DNA of 51,963 nucleotides from an uncultured Dorea sp. (GTDB lineage: Bacteria; Bacillota; Clostridia; Lachnospirales; Lachnospiraceae). The DNA lies in contig CAJULU010000018.1 of assembly GCA_910587575.1 (NCBI GenBank), forward strand, positions 1,532-53,494, read 5' to 3'. Shown here piece by piece: positions 41,900-50,787 of this stretch. Every line of letters begins with the position of its first letter. Position 1 is the first letter of the stretch. The notes below the pieces were generated by a model. The model was not told the DNA's origin, did no database searches, and saw only the letters and a program-made list of their open reading frames with translations. A program made the position numbers and the translations under genes.

Positions 41900-44557
41900 A
41901 TGGAGCAGTATACAGTGACAGGCATGAGCTGTGCGGCGTGCAGTGCGCGCGTGGAAAAGGCCGTGTCCAGGCTTAACGGCGTGACTTCCTGTTCGGTAAG
42001 CCTTCTGACCAATTCCATGGGGGTGGAAGGAGACGTATCTGCTGCGGAGATTATCGAAGCGGTGGAGGCGGCAGGATACGGGGCTTCCCCGAAATCCAGG
42101 GAAGATGCCGGGAGTCGGTCTTTGGGTGCGGCTATGGATGAAGATATTCTGAAAGATAAAGAGACTCCGGTTCTGAAACAGAGGCTGACGGCTTCTCTTT
42201 GCTTTCTGATACCTCTGATGTATGTCTCCATGGGGCATATGATGTGGAACTGGCCGGTGCCTTTTCTGGCAGGAAACCATGTGGCCATGGGGCTGGTACA
42301 GTTATTGCTGACAACGGCAGTCATGATTGTCAACCAGAAGTTTTTTGTCAGCGGATTCCGGAGTCTGTGGCACCGTGCCCCCAATATGGATACCCTGGTG
42401 GCCCTGGGTGCAGGAGCTTCCTACGTGTACAGCGCCTATGCTTTATTTGCGATGACGGATGCCCAGATGAAGATGGATATGGAACGGGTCATGTCCCTGA
42501 TGCATGAGTTTTATTTCGAGTCTGCGGCGATGATTCTCACGCTGATTACGGTGGGAAAGATGTTAGAGGCACGTTCCAAGGGTAAGACAACGGATGCCTT
42601 GAAAAGTCTGATGAAGCTGGCTCCTAAGACTGCGGTTGTGTTAAGAGGAGGCGAAGAACAGGAGATTCCCATTGGCCAGGTGCTGAAAGGGGATGTATTT
42701 GTGGTAAGGCCGGGTGAGAATATCCCGGTGGACGGCGTGGTCCTGGAAGGAAGCAGTGCGGTCAACGAGTCGGCCCTTACCGGTGAGAGTATCCCGGTGG
42801 ATAAGGAAGAGGGAAGCCAGGTGTCGGCAGCCACGTTAAACCAGTCCGGGTTCCTGCGCTGTGAGGCAATCAGAGTCGGGGAGGACACGACCCTTTCCCA
42901 GATTATCCAGATGGTCAGTGATGCGGCGGCCACAAAAGCCCCCATTGCCAAGATTGCTGACCGGGTGTCCGGGATCTTTGTCCCCACCGTCATTATTATT
43001 GCCATCGTAACGATCCTGGTGTGGCTGGCAGCCGGCCAGAGTATCGGATTTGCCCTGGCCAGAGGAATCTCGGTTCTGGTCATCAGCTGTCCCTGTGCCC
43101 TGGGTCTTGCGACTCCGGTTGCGATTATGGTGGGGAACGGCATGGGCGCTAAGAACGGAATCATGTTCAAGACGGCGGTTTCCCTGGAAGAGACCGGGAA
43201 GATGCAGATTGTTGCCCTGGATAAGACCGGAACGATCACCAGCGGAGAGCCAAGGGTTACGGATCTGATCCCGAATGCCGCAGCATCTGAGGACGGGCAT
43301 GAGGCTGGTGTGACGGAAGAAGAGCTGCTTCGCATGGCCTATGCACTGGAACGAAAGAGCGAGCATCCGCTGGCGAAGGCGATTCTTGCGCTGGCACAGG
43401 AACAGGGACTGGATGGGACATCTGACGGCGGGAATCCGGGCAGTCTGGAAGTGACGGATTTCCAGGCAGTGCCGGGGAACGGGCTTTGCGGGACTCTTGG
43501 GAGTGATGTGCTTACAGGAGGGAACCTGGCCTTCATCAGTGAGAGCGCTTATGTTCCGGAAGAGATGAAGCAAAGAGCCGCCGCTCTTTCCGGGGAAGGC
43601 AAGACACCTCTTTTCTTCGGGAAAAACGGCCGTCTGACAGGTATCATCGCAGTGGCAGACGTGATCAAGGAGGACAGCCCCAAGGCGGTAGAGGAACTGA
43701 AACATATGGGAATCCATGTGGTGATGCTCACCGGAGACAATGAGCGCACAGCCAGGGCAATCGGTGAACAGGCCCGGGTTGACCAGGTCATTGCCGGCGT
43801 GCTGCCGGACGGAAAAGAACAGGTCATCCGGAGACTGAAAGAACAGGGCAGGACGGCCATGGTGGGGGACGGGATCAATGATGCACCGGCTCTTACCAGA
43901 GCCGACATGGGGATTGCCATCGGTGCGGGGACAGATATTGCCATCGATGCGGCGGACGTGGTTCTGATGAAGAGCCGGTTAAGTGATGTCCCGGCAGCCA
44001 TCCGGCTGAGCCGGGCAACCCTTCGCAACATCCATGAGAATCTGTTCTGGGCATTTTTCTATAATGTAATCGGGATTCCGCTGGCGGCAGGAGTATGGTA
44101 TCCTTTCTTCGGGTGGAAGCTGAACCCCATGTTCGGAGCGGCGGCAATGAGCCTTTCCAGTTTCTGTGTGGTAACCAATGCACTGAGGCTGAACTGGTTC
44201 CGGCTGCATGACAGTTCCAGGGACCGGCGCCTGAAGAAGAGGGCGGCGCTTTCCGAAGAAGTTGTGGGTAGGGAGCAGATTCCGAATGCAAGCCCAAAGA
44301 TGGAACAGGAAAAAGAACAGAATCAGAAAAATAAGGAGGAAATGAAAATGACGAAGACAATGAAAATCGAAGGTATGATGTGCGGTCACTGCGAGGCCAG
44401 AGTAAAGAAGTGTCTGGAGGCGCTTGCGCAGGTGGATGAGGCGGCTGTCAGCCATGAGGCGGGAACGGCGGTAGTGACACTGAATGCTGATATTGCAGAT
44501 GAAGTATTGAAGAAGACGGTAGAAGACCAGGATTACCAGGTAACGGGGATTGAATAA
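41900..44557 (+). CDS. copA: Copper-translocating P-type ATPase CopA with C-terminal CopZ-like domain
   Basis: The product has 885 residues. There is an N-terminal HMA domain with CAAC (C11, C14). P1B-ATPase features follow: CPC in ISCPCALGLATP (about residue 398), the phosphorylation site DKTGT (about 440) and GDGINDAP (about 656), with the final membrane helices ending near 775. A Lys/Glu/Gln-rich linker follows, then a second HMA domain at about 817-885 with the metal site GMMCGHC (C828, C831). The architecture is unusual because the second HMA is C-terminal. The protein exports Cu(I) across the cytoplasmic membrane. The ribosome binding site is AAAGGAGG. An in-frame internal start may produce the last domain alone. 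Confidence 0.93.
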   Translation: MEQYTVTGMSCAACSARVEKAVSRLNGVTSCSVSLLTNSMGVEGDVSAAEIIEAVEAAGYGASPKSREDAGSRSLGAAMDEDILKDKETPVLKQRLTASLCFLIPLMYVSMGHMMWNWPVPFLAGNHVAMGLVQLLLTTAVMIVNQKFFVSGFRSLWHRAPNMDTLVALGAGASYVYSAYALFAMTDAQMKMDMERVMSLMHEFYFESAAMILTLITVGKMLEARSKGKTTDALKSLMKLAPKTAVVLRGGEEQEIPIGQVLKGDVFVVRPGENIPVDGVVLEGSSAVNESALTGESIPVDKEEGSQVSAATLNQSGFLRCEAIRVGEDTTLSQIIQMVSDAAATKAPIAKIADRVSGIFVPTVIIIAIVTILVWLAAGQSIGFALARGISVLVISCPCALGLATPVAIMVGNGMGAKNGIMFKTAVSLEETGKMQIVALDKTGTITSGEPRVTDLIPNAAASEDGHEAGVTEEELLRMAYALERKSEHPLAKAILALAQEQGLDGTSDGGNPGSLEVTDFQAVPGNGLCGTLGSDVLTGGNLAFISESAYVPEEMKQRAAALSGEGKTPLFFGKNGRLTGIIAVADVIKEDSPKAVEELKHMGIHVVMLTGDNERTARAIGEQARVDQVIAGVLPDGKEQVIRRLKEQGRTAMVGDGINDAPALTRADMGIAIGAGTDIAIDAADVVLMKSRLSDVPAAIRLSRATLRNIHENLFWAFFYNVIGIPLAAGVWYPFFGWKLNPMFGAAAMSLSSFCVVTNALRLNWFRLHDSSRDRRLKKRAALSEEVVGREQIPNASPKMEQEKEQNQKNKEEMKMTKTMKIEGMMCGHCEARVKKCLEALAQVDEAAVSHEAGTAVVTLNADIADEVLKKTVEDQDYQVTGIE
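44348..44557 (+). CDS. Possible nested CopZ copper chaperone (internal in-frame start within copA)
   Basis: An AAGGAGG (44333-44339) stands eight bases before an in-frame ATG at 44348. The 69-residue product starts MTKTMKIEGMMCGHC, exactly a free-standing CopZ: a beta-alpha-beta HMA fold with the CxxC copper site. Translation from here would give a soluble chaperone in addition to the CopA fusion. The linker before it looks like former intergenic sequence. Production of the short form is inference. Confidence 0.55.
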   Translation: MTKTMKIEGMMCGHCEARVKKCLEALAQVDEAAVSHEAGTAVVTLNADIADEVLKKTVEDQDYQVTGIE

Positions 44558-44558
44558 G

Positions 44559-45074
44559 ATGGAATTTATCGTGGCTTCGCAGGAGCATTTGGACAGGATG
44601 TGCGAGATAACGGAACAGGCAAAACGCCAGCTTCGCAGACTGGGTCTTGACCAGTGGCAGTCCGGTTATCCAGACCGGGAGGTCTGGCAGAAGGACATCG
44701 AGGAGGGCTGCACGTATCTTGCCGTGAAAGAGGGTAAGATTCTTGGAATCTTTGCATTCCAGACAACGCCGGATCCTTCTTATCACGTGATAGACGGCAG
44801 ATGGCTGACATCCGGTGAATATGCCTCCATGCACCGTGTATGTGTGGCGGACGGATGTAAAGGGAAGGGGATTGCCGGAGAGATGTTTGCATACGGGTTT
44901 GGACTGGCGAAGGAGGCGGGACTGGGGGCTGTGAGGATTGATACCCATCCGGGGAACATCCCCATGCAGAGGGCTTTGGAAAAAGCAGGATTTCAGGCCT
45001 GCGGCAGGATACGGTTAGTGGGAGGATGCGAAGACGGGCATCTGCGGATCGGGTTTGAGAGAAAAATCTACTGA
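44559..45074 (+). CDS. GNAT family N-acetyltransferase
   Basis: The product has 171 residues. The GNAT fold is shown by YLAVKEGKILGIFAF (beta strands), the acetyl-CoA loop VCVADGCKGKGIAGEMF (Q/RxxGxG/A-like) and the C-terminal NIPMQRALEKAGFQACGRI. The acceptor substrate cannot be told. The ATG begins one base after the copA stop, so it is translationally coupled and perhaps copper-regulated. A TTG nine bases upstream is within copA. Confidence 0.85.
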   Translation: MEFIVASQEHLDRMCEITEQAKRQLRRLGLDQWQSGYPDREVWQKDIEEGCTYLAVKEGKILGIFAFQTTPDPSYHVIDGRWLTSGEYASMHRVCVADGCKGKGIAGEMFAYGFGLAKEAGLGAVRIDTHPGNIPMQRALEKAGFQACGRIRLVGGCEDGHLRIGFERKIY

Positions 45075-45094
45075 GATTTCTGAAGAAAATCATG

Positions 45095-45154
45095 TAAGAC
45101 TTGCTGACATTCCAGTACTTGGTATATAATAGGTTGGAATCGAAGCAAGTCTTA
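45095..45154. repeat. 11 bp perfect inverted repeat flanking a promoter
   Basis: TAAGACTTGCT (45095-45105) and AGCAAGTCTTA (45144-45154) are perfect inverted copies 38 bases apart. The left copy overlaps the -35 region and the right copy sits in the leader just before the ribosome binding site of the ParB-BMP gene. They are candidate binding sites for a regulator, or a hairpin in read-through RNA. Confidence 0.6.
45101..45130 (+). promoter_or_regulatory. Promoter of the ParB-BMP gene
   Basis: TTGCTG (45101-45106), an 18-base spacer and TATAAT (45125-45130) lie about 45 bases before the start codon. Confidence 0.6.
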
Positions 45155-45175
45155 GCTTATTTTAAGGAGGAAATT

Positions 45176-47086
45176 ATGGCTTTAACCGATTATGCGAAAG
45201 CATATAAGCTTGGAAAGAAGAACTACCAGTACCGTATGCTTCACGGGCAGCTGCCTACGCTGGAGGTACTGGATGATATTATTCCGTCTAAGGGAACCTT
45301 CTCGGAAGTGCCCTTGGGACTGGTCCAGATTCCCATTGACCAGATTGTGGGAACCAAGACCGGGGGGCGGAGCAATGCATTTGCGGCGAATTTCATGCCG
45401 ATCTTAAAGGAGACGTCCGAATTTGCAATGAAATGGGCGAAACTCAGCAGCAGCCATGAGAAGGAAGGGATTCGTGAGCCCATTAAGGCCTATGAATACA
45501 TGAACAAATTCTATGTGCTGGAAGGGAATAAACGTGTCAGCGTCATGAAATACTTTGGTGTGGTGTCAGTCCCCGGCACTGTGACGAGGATTGTGCCAAA
45601 GAGGACCAATGACAAGGAGAACCGGATCTATTTTGAATTCCTGGATTTCTATGATCTGACGAAGATTAATTACATCTGGTTTTCCGAGGAAGGCAGTTTT
45701 AAGAAACTGATCGAGGCAGTCGGAAAAGGGCCGAAGGAGGAATGGACGGATGACGAGAGACTTGAGTTCAGTTCCGTTTACCGGAGGTTCATGGCAGAGT
45801 TCACGGCAGAGGACAAGGGAAAATTAGACGTCACGGTAGGGGATGCATTCCTTGCATTTATCCAGTTGTACGACTATAAAGAGATTGACGATATGACAAC
45901 CAAGGAGTTAAAGGAACTGGTCGCAAAATCCTGGGAGGAGTTCTCGCTGCTGCAGGAGGACAAGGATGTGGATCTGAAGATGGACCCCAATACGGAGAAG
46001 AAGTCCCTGTTAAGTCTCCTTCTGCCTTTCGGCCTCTCCCGGCTTAAGGTTGCGTTCATCTATGAGAAGACCCCCGGCTCTTCGGCCTGGACTTATACCC
46101 ACGAGCTTGGGAGGCTTCATCTGGATCAGACCTTCCCGGAGGAAGTCACCACCGTATATTATGAGAATGTCAGCCTTGACAATGTGGAAGACCGGATCGA
46201 AGAGGCGATTGAGGACGGATGTGATATCATATTTACCACCACGCCCGCATTCGTGCAGGCAAGCGTGAAAGCCGCCATTGCCCACCCGGATGTGCGGATT
46301 CTCAACTGTTCGGTGAATACCTCCCACAGATACATACGGACCTATTATGCCCGTATGCATGAGGCGAAGTTTCTCATGGGAGCCATTGCAGGGGCCATGG
46401 CAGAGAATAACCGGGTTGCGTACATTGCAGACTATCCGATCTATGGATCCATAGCCAATATCAATGCGTTTGCCCTGGGGGCGAAGATGATCAATCCCAG
46501 GACAAAGGTTTATCTGGAATGGACGGCCAAGAAGGACACGGATGTGATGGAAAACGTGCTGAAGATGCAGGCAGACTGTATTTCCGGGAAGGACATGGTG
46601 ATCCCCGAGGAGGGGTCGAGATTCTTCGGAATCTATCATCTGGAAGGAGAGATTGCCCGGAACCTTGCCATGCCGCTGTGGCACTGGGGGAAATTTTATG
46701 AGCAGATGATCCGTACGATTATGGATGGTACCTGGAAATATGACGATGATTCTTCTTCCAAGAAGGCGATCAATTACTGGTGGGGAATGTCAGCGGGCGT
46801 GATTGACGTCATCTGTTCCCAGAATCTGCCTATCGGGACGAAACGGCTGGTGGAAGTGCTTCGGGAAACCATTACTTCGGGACAGTTCAACCCGTTTTCC
46901 GGCATCCTGTATTCCCAGGACGGGATTGTGCAGGACGATCCGGCAAAGAGTCTGTCGCCGGAGGAGATTGTTACCATGGACTGGCTGGCGGAAAATGTCA
47001 TCGGAAGCATTCCGAAGGAGGAGGAATTAAAGGAAAAATCGAAACCTGTTGTCTCACAACAGGGAATTGAGAATAGGAAGGGTTAG
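45176..47086 (+). CDS. Cytoplasmic fusion of ParB-like and BMP (nucleoside-binding) domains
   Basis: The product has 636 residues with no signal peptide or lipobox. The N-terminal about 30-150 is ParB/sulfiredoxin-like: VPLGLVQIPIDQIVGTK, then IKAYEYMNKFYVLEGNKRVSVMKYFG with the GxKR motif. The middle (about 150-290) is helical. From about 298 to 600 it matches the BMP/Med family of periplasmic purine-nucleoside binding proteins: LKVAFIYEK, DVRILNCSVNTS, KFLMGAIAGAMAENNRVAYIAD and INAFALGAKMINPRTKVYLEW. BMP domains normally are secreted lipoproteins; here the protein must act in the cytoplasm, resembling in principle the Bacillus regulator Med. The function is unknown; nucleoside sensing is inference. 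The ATG at 45176 follows AAGGAGG. Confidence 0.8.
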   Translation: MALTDYAKAYKLGKKNYQYRMLHGQLPTLEVLDDIIPSKGTFSEVPLGLVQIPIDQIVGTKTGGRSNAFAANFMPILKETSEFAMKWAKLSSSHEKEGIREPIKAYEYMNKFYVLEGNKRVSVMKYFGVVSVPGTVTRIVPKRTNDKENRIYFEFLDFYDLTKINYIWFSEEGSFKKLIEAVGKGPKEEWTDDERLEFSSVYRRFMAEFTAEDKGKLDVTVGDAFLAFIQLYDYKEIDDMTTKELKELVAKSWEEFSLLQEDKDVDLKMDPNTEKKSLLSLLLPFGLSRLKVAFIYEKTPGSSAWTYTHELGRLHLDQTFPEEVTTVYYENVSLDNVEDRIEEAIEDGCDIIFTTTPAFVQASVKAAIAHPDVRILNCSVNTSHRYIRTYYARMHEAKFLMGAIAGAMAENNRVAYIADYPIYGSIANINAFALGAKMINPRTKVYLEWTAKKDTDVMENVLKMQADCISGKDMVIPEEGSRFFGIYHLEGEIARNLAMPLWHWGKFYEQMIRTIMDGTWKYDDDSSSKKAINYWWGMSAGVIDVICSQNLPIGTKRLVEVLRETITSGQFNPFSGILYSQDGIVQDDPAKSLSPEEIVTMDWLAENVIGSIPKEEELKEKSKPVVSQQGIENRKG

Positions 47087-47095
47087 AATGGTCTT

Positions 47096-47695
47096 ATGAA
47101 AATACTTGCGATTGCGGATGAAGAGTCTGCCTATCTGTGGGATTATTTCGAGAAGAGCAAGCTTGAGGGAATTGACCTGATTATTTCCTGCGGCGACCTG
47201 GATCCGAGATATCTTTCTTTTCTGGCGACTTTTACATCAGTACCCATCCTGTACGTGCATGGGAACCACGATGAGAAATACCAGCAGATTCCGCCGGACG
47301 GGTGTATCTGTATTGACGACAGGATCTATGTGCACCAGGGGGTAAGGATCCTCGGGCTTGGAGGTTCCATGCGTTACCGGCCCGGGGAATACCAGTATAC
47401 GGAATGGCAGATGAAGAACCGGGTGCGCAGACTCTGGTTTCAGCTTCTGAAGCACAGGGGGTTCGACATTCTGGTGACCCATGCCCCGGCGTATCAGCTG
47501 AATGACGGGATGGATCTGCCGCACCAGGGATTTCGGGTGTTCCGGACCCTTCTTGAGAAATACAGGCCAAAGTTTTTTCTGCACGGGCATGTGCACATGT
47601 CTTATGGACGGCGGCATAAGCGGTATGACGTGTACCAGGAGACACAGGTAATTAACGCATTTGAGCGGTGTGAGATTGATTATGAGAATGAATAA
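47096..47695 (+). CDS. Metallophosphoesterase linked to the ParB-BMP gene
   Basis: The product has 199 residues. Calcineurin-like phosphoesterase motifs are present: ISCGDLD, VHGNHDE, VTHAPAY and LHGHVH. The first motif, normally DxH, reads IADEES (D-E-E), so one metal ligand differs. It starts nine bases after the upstream stop, with an AAGGG site, and so is co-transcribed with the ParB-BMP gene. Its substrate may be a cyclic nucleotide or nucleotide-derived ligand handled by the BMP partner; this is inference. Confidence 0.85.
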   Translation: MKILAIADEESAYLWDYFEKSKLEGIDLIISCGDLDPRYLSFLATFTSVPILYVHGNHDEKYQQIPPDGCICIDDRIYVHQGVRILGLGGSMRYRPGEYQYTEWQMKNRVRRLWFQLLKHRGFDILVTHAPAYQLNDGMDLPHQGFRVFRTLLEKYRPKFFLHGHVHMSYGRRHKRYDVYQETQVINAFERCEIDYENE

Positions 47696-47728
47696 ATCAC
47701 TTTTGTTCTGAGAAGAAGGAGAGAAGAT

Positions 47729-49306
47729 ATGCAGACGGATTATAAAGATAAAGGGCTCAACCTCTTGAAAAAAGGACAAAAAGGCATCGTCCATGCCATA
47801 TTCAGCCGTTTCGGGCTGATGCTGCTTTTACTGGTGATCCAGTTTCTGATGCTGTTCAGTATCTTTCAGTGGTTTGAGGAATTTCTGCCCCATATTATGG
47901 GAGGAACGGCGTTATTTACGATTGTGATGGTGCTTTATCTGCTGAACAGCAGAATTAACCCGACGGCAAAGATTACCTGGCTGATCGCGATTATGATGGT
48001 TCCGGTGTTCGGGGTGCTTTTATTTGCCTATACCCAGAGTGATATCGGGCATAGGGCCCTGATGAAGCGTATGAACCAGATTATTACGGACACCAAGGAG
48101 AGCATTCCCCAGTCAGAGAGCGCTGCCGGACATCTGGCCCGGGAGAACCGGGGGGTGGCTTCCCTTGCCCGTTATATCCATAGGAGCGGGTGCCATCCCG
48201 TGTATGAGCATACGCAGGTTACCTATTTTCCGTTGGGGGAGAGAAAGTTCGAGGAAATGTTAAAGCAGCTTGAAGCGGCGCAGCATTTTATCTTCATGGA
48301 GTATTTTATCGTGGACGAGGGTCTCATGTGGGGGAAGATTCTGGAGATTCTTGCCAGAAAGGCGTCCCAGGGCGTGGAGGTCTGCGTCATGTATGACGGC
48401 TCCTGTGAGTTCGCCCTGCTGCCCCGGGATTATCCAAAACGACTCAGGGAGCTGGGAATCAAGTGCAAGACCTTTGCGCCGGTGACGCCTTTTGTGTCTA
48501 CCCATTATAATTACCGGGATCACAGAAAAATTCTGGTGATTGACGGGCATACGGCATTTAATGGCGGGGTCAACCTTGCTGATGAATATATTAACGAGAA
48601 GGTGAAGTTCGGCCACTGGAAGGATACTGCCGTTATGCTGAAGGGGGAAGCGGTAAAGAGTTTCACGCTGATGTTCCTGCAGATGTGGGGGATTCTGGAG
48701 GAGAAGGAGGAGTATGCACATTTTCTGTCCTTCCCTGCGTTCCCGGACGATGGGGCGAAGGGGTATGTGATTCCTTACGGGGACTGCCCGCTGGATGACG
48801 ACAAACTGGGAGAACGGGTGTACATGGACATTCTCAACCGTTCCCAGGAATATGTACATATCATGTCGCCGTATCTGATTCTGGACGGGGAGATGGAGAC
48901 TGCGCTGAAATTTGCGGCGGAGCGTGGCGTGGATGTGTCCCTGGTGCTGCCGGGAATTCCGGACAAGTCGGTGCCTTATGCCCTGGCCAAGACCCATTAT
49001 GCCTCTCTGATTGAGTCAGGGGTGAAGGTGTATGAGTATTCGCCGGGATTCGTCCATGCGAAGGTGTTCGTCAGTGATTCCAGAGAAGCGGTGGTAGGAA
49101 CCATTAATCTGGATTACCGGAGCCTGTACCACCATTTTGAATGCGCTACCTATCTTTACGGTGTGGACTGTATTGAGGAGATTGCGGCGGATTTTGAGGA
49201 TACCCTGGGCAAATGCAGGAGGGTGACCATGGAGATGGTGCGTAAGGAGAAGTGGACGGTGAAGCTCACCGGGCGGCTGATGAAAGTGGCGGCGCCGCTG
49301 ATGTAG
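47729..49306 (+). CDS. cls: Cardiolipin synthase (phospholipase D family)
   Basis: The product has 525 residues. Two or three N-terminal membrane helices (about 28-50, 55-75, 80-100) precede two HKD motifs: HRKILVIDGHTAFNGG and HAKVFVSDSREAVVGTIN. The layout and length fit bacterial ClsA-type synthases, which condense two phosphatidylglycerols at the membrane. The ATG follows AAGGAGAG. It may be read through from the upstream pair (34-base gap) or have its own promoter. Confidence 0.93.
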   Translation: MQTDYKDKGLNLLKKGQKGIVHAIFSRFGLMLLLLVIQFLMLFSIFQWFEEFLPHIMGGTALFTIVMVLYLLNSRINPTAKITWLIAIMMVPVFGVLLFAYTQSDIGHRALMKRMNQIITDTKESIPQSESAAGHLARENRGVASLARYIHRSGCHPVYEHTQVTYFPLGERKFEEMLKQLEAAQHFIFMEYFIVDEGLMWGKILEILARKASQGVEVCVMYDGSCEFALLPRDYPKRLRELGIKCKTFAPVTPFVSTHYNYRDHRKILVIDGHTAFNGGVNLADEYINEKVKFGHWKDTAVMLKGEAVKSFTLMFLQMWGILEEKEEYAHFLSFPAFPDDGAKGYVIPYGDCPLDDDKLGERVYMDILNRSQEYVHIMSPYLILDGEMETALKFAAERGVDVSLVLPGIPDKSVPYALAKTHYASLIESGVKVYEYSPGFVHAKVFVSDSREAVVGTINLDYRSLYHHFECATYLYGVDCIEEIAADFEDTLGKCRRVTMEMVRKEKWTVKLTGRLMKVAAPLM

Positions 49307-49365
49307 GGATTGCTGGCGGATGAGTGACGGATGAGACTTTATGTCTCGCAATACACGGGTTTTTG

Positions 49366-49374
49366 TGTTATACT
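49366..49374 (+). promoter_or_regulatory. Extended -10 promoter of the DUF1015 gene
   Basis: TGTTATACT (49366-49374) is an extended -10 element 36 bases before the start codon; no clear -35 box. Confidence 0.5.
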
Positions 49375-49409
49375 GGTATTTGAAATTTTATGAAGACAGG
49401 AGTGATCAT

Positions 49410-50734
49410 ATGCCAGTAATCCGGCCTTTTAAAAGTGTGCGCCCGGCTAAGGACAAGGTGTCTGCCATTGCGGCGCTTCCTTATGACGTATATGACCGGA
49501 AGGAAGCGAAAGCAGTTGTGCAGGGCAATCCTCTTTCGTTTCTGAAGATTGACCGCGGGGAGACGCAGTTCCCCGATGATGAAGATATGTATGCCTCCCG
49601 GGTGTATGAACGTGCCAGGAAGACCCTCGAAGAGATGATCCAGGACGGTTCGTTTGTAAGAGAAGAGGAGGCATGCTACTTTCTTTATGCCCTGACGGAA
49701 GAACCCAGACGGGGATTGTAGGATGTGCGTCTGTGGATGATTATCTGAATGGAACGATCCGCAGGCATGAGAATACGAAGGAAGATAAGGAGCAGGACCG
49801 GATCTCTCATGTGGATACCCTGAACGCCCAGACAGGGCCCATCTTTCTTGCATACCGGCGGCAGGAGGAACTGGACCGTATTACGGGGGAGGTGAAGAAA
49901 CATAAGCCTCTCTATGATTTTACGTCAGAGGACGGCGTCCGCCACCAGGTATGGAAGATCGGGGCAGATCTGGATACAGCCGGAAAGATTGGAGAGATTT
50001 TTTCCGGGATCGGAAGCGTCTATATTGCGGACGGCCATCACCGGGCGGCTTCTGCCGTGAAGGTGGGCTTGAAACGCCGCAGGGAGCATCCGGATTATGA
50101 CGGAAGCGAGGAATTTAATTATTTTCTGTCGGTTCTGTTTCCGGCAGAGGAACTGAAGATCTTTGATTATAACCGTGTCGTGACGGGCCAGGGAGGTCTT
50201 ACGTCCGAAAAGCTGATGGATGAGATCAGAAAATATTTTTATATAGAAGAAAGGGATTCCATGTTCCGTCCGGAACGTAAGGGCGACATGGGGATGTACT
50301 GTAATGGGAAGTGGTACCGGCTGGCCGCACACCGGGAATTGTATACAAAAGACCCGGTGGATGATCTGGATGTATCGATTCTGCAGAACAGGATTCTTGA
50401 GCCGGTCTTTGGAATCAGGAATCCCAAGGCGGATCCCAGGATCCGTTTCGTCGGAGGGATCCGTGGTCTTGAGGAACTGGTGCGGCTGGTGGATGAGGAG
50501 CAGGGGAAACAGGCAGAAACCGGGGCTTCTCTGGGATCCGGAGAGCAGTGCGCAAAGTGCGGGGAAGGCTGTGACACAAAGAGAACTGCCGGGCAGATCA
50601 GTGTGGCCTTTGCCATGTATCCGACATCTATGGAGGAACTGCTTGCAGTGGCAGATTCGGGCAGGCTTATGCCGCCGAAATCTACCTGGTTTGAGCCGAA
50701 GCTGCGCAGCGGTTTATTTATACATATGCTATAG
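49410..50734 (+). pseudogene. DUF1015 family protein gene, split by a frameshift
   Basis: The first part (49410-49721) encodes MPVIRPFKSVRPAKDKVSAI and continues to YFLYALTEE before stopping. The second, in a different frame, continues with GRTQTGIVGCASVDDYLNG, DTLNAQTGPIFLAY, VYIADGHHRAASA and the usual C-terminal half to 50734. Family members run without a break across this point (the YxLxMNGRxQTG segment). The shift lies near 49690-49705, where two residues also seem lost. Either the gene is broken or a base was missed. The function of DUF1015 is not established. No slippery sequence is evident. The start follows AGGAG. Confidence 0.8.
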
Positions 50735-50787
50735 CCGGACTCTTGAAAATCTGTCCGGATAAAATTAACAGAAAGGTGAACAGACAG

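Noticed and set aside
49341..49409. N-terminal extension of the DUF1015 first fragment
   Set aside because: It overlaps the promoter and the family starts at MPVIRPF with its own ribosome binding site.
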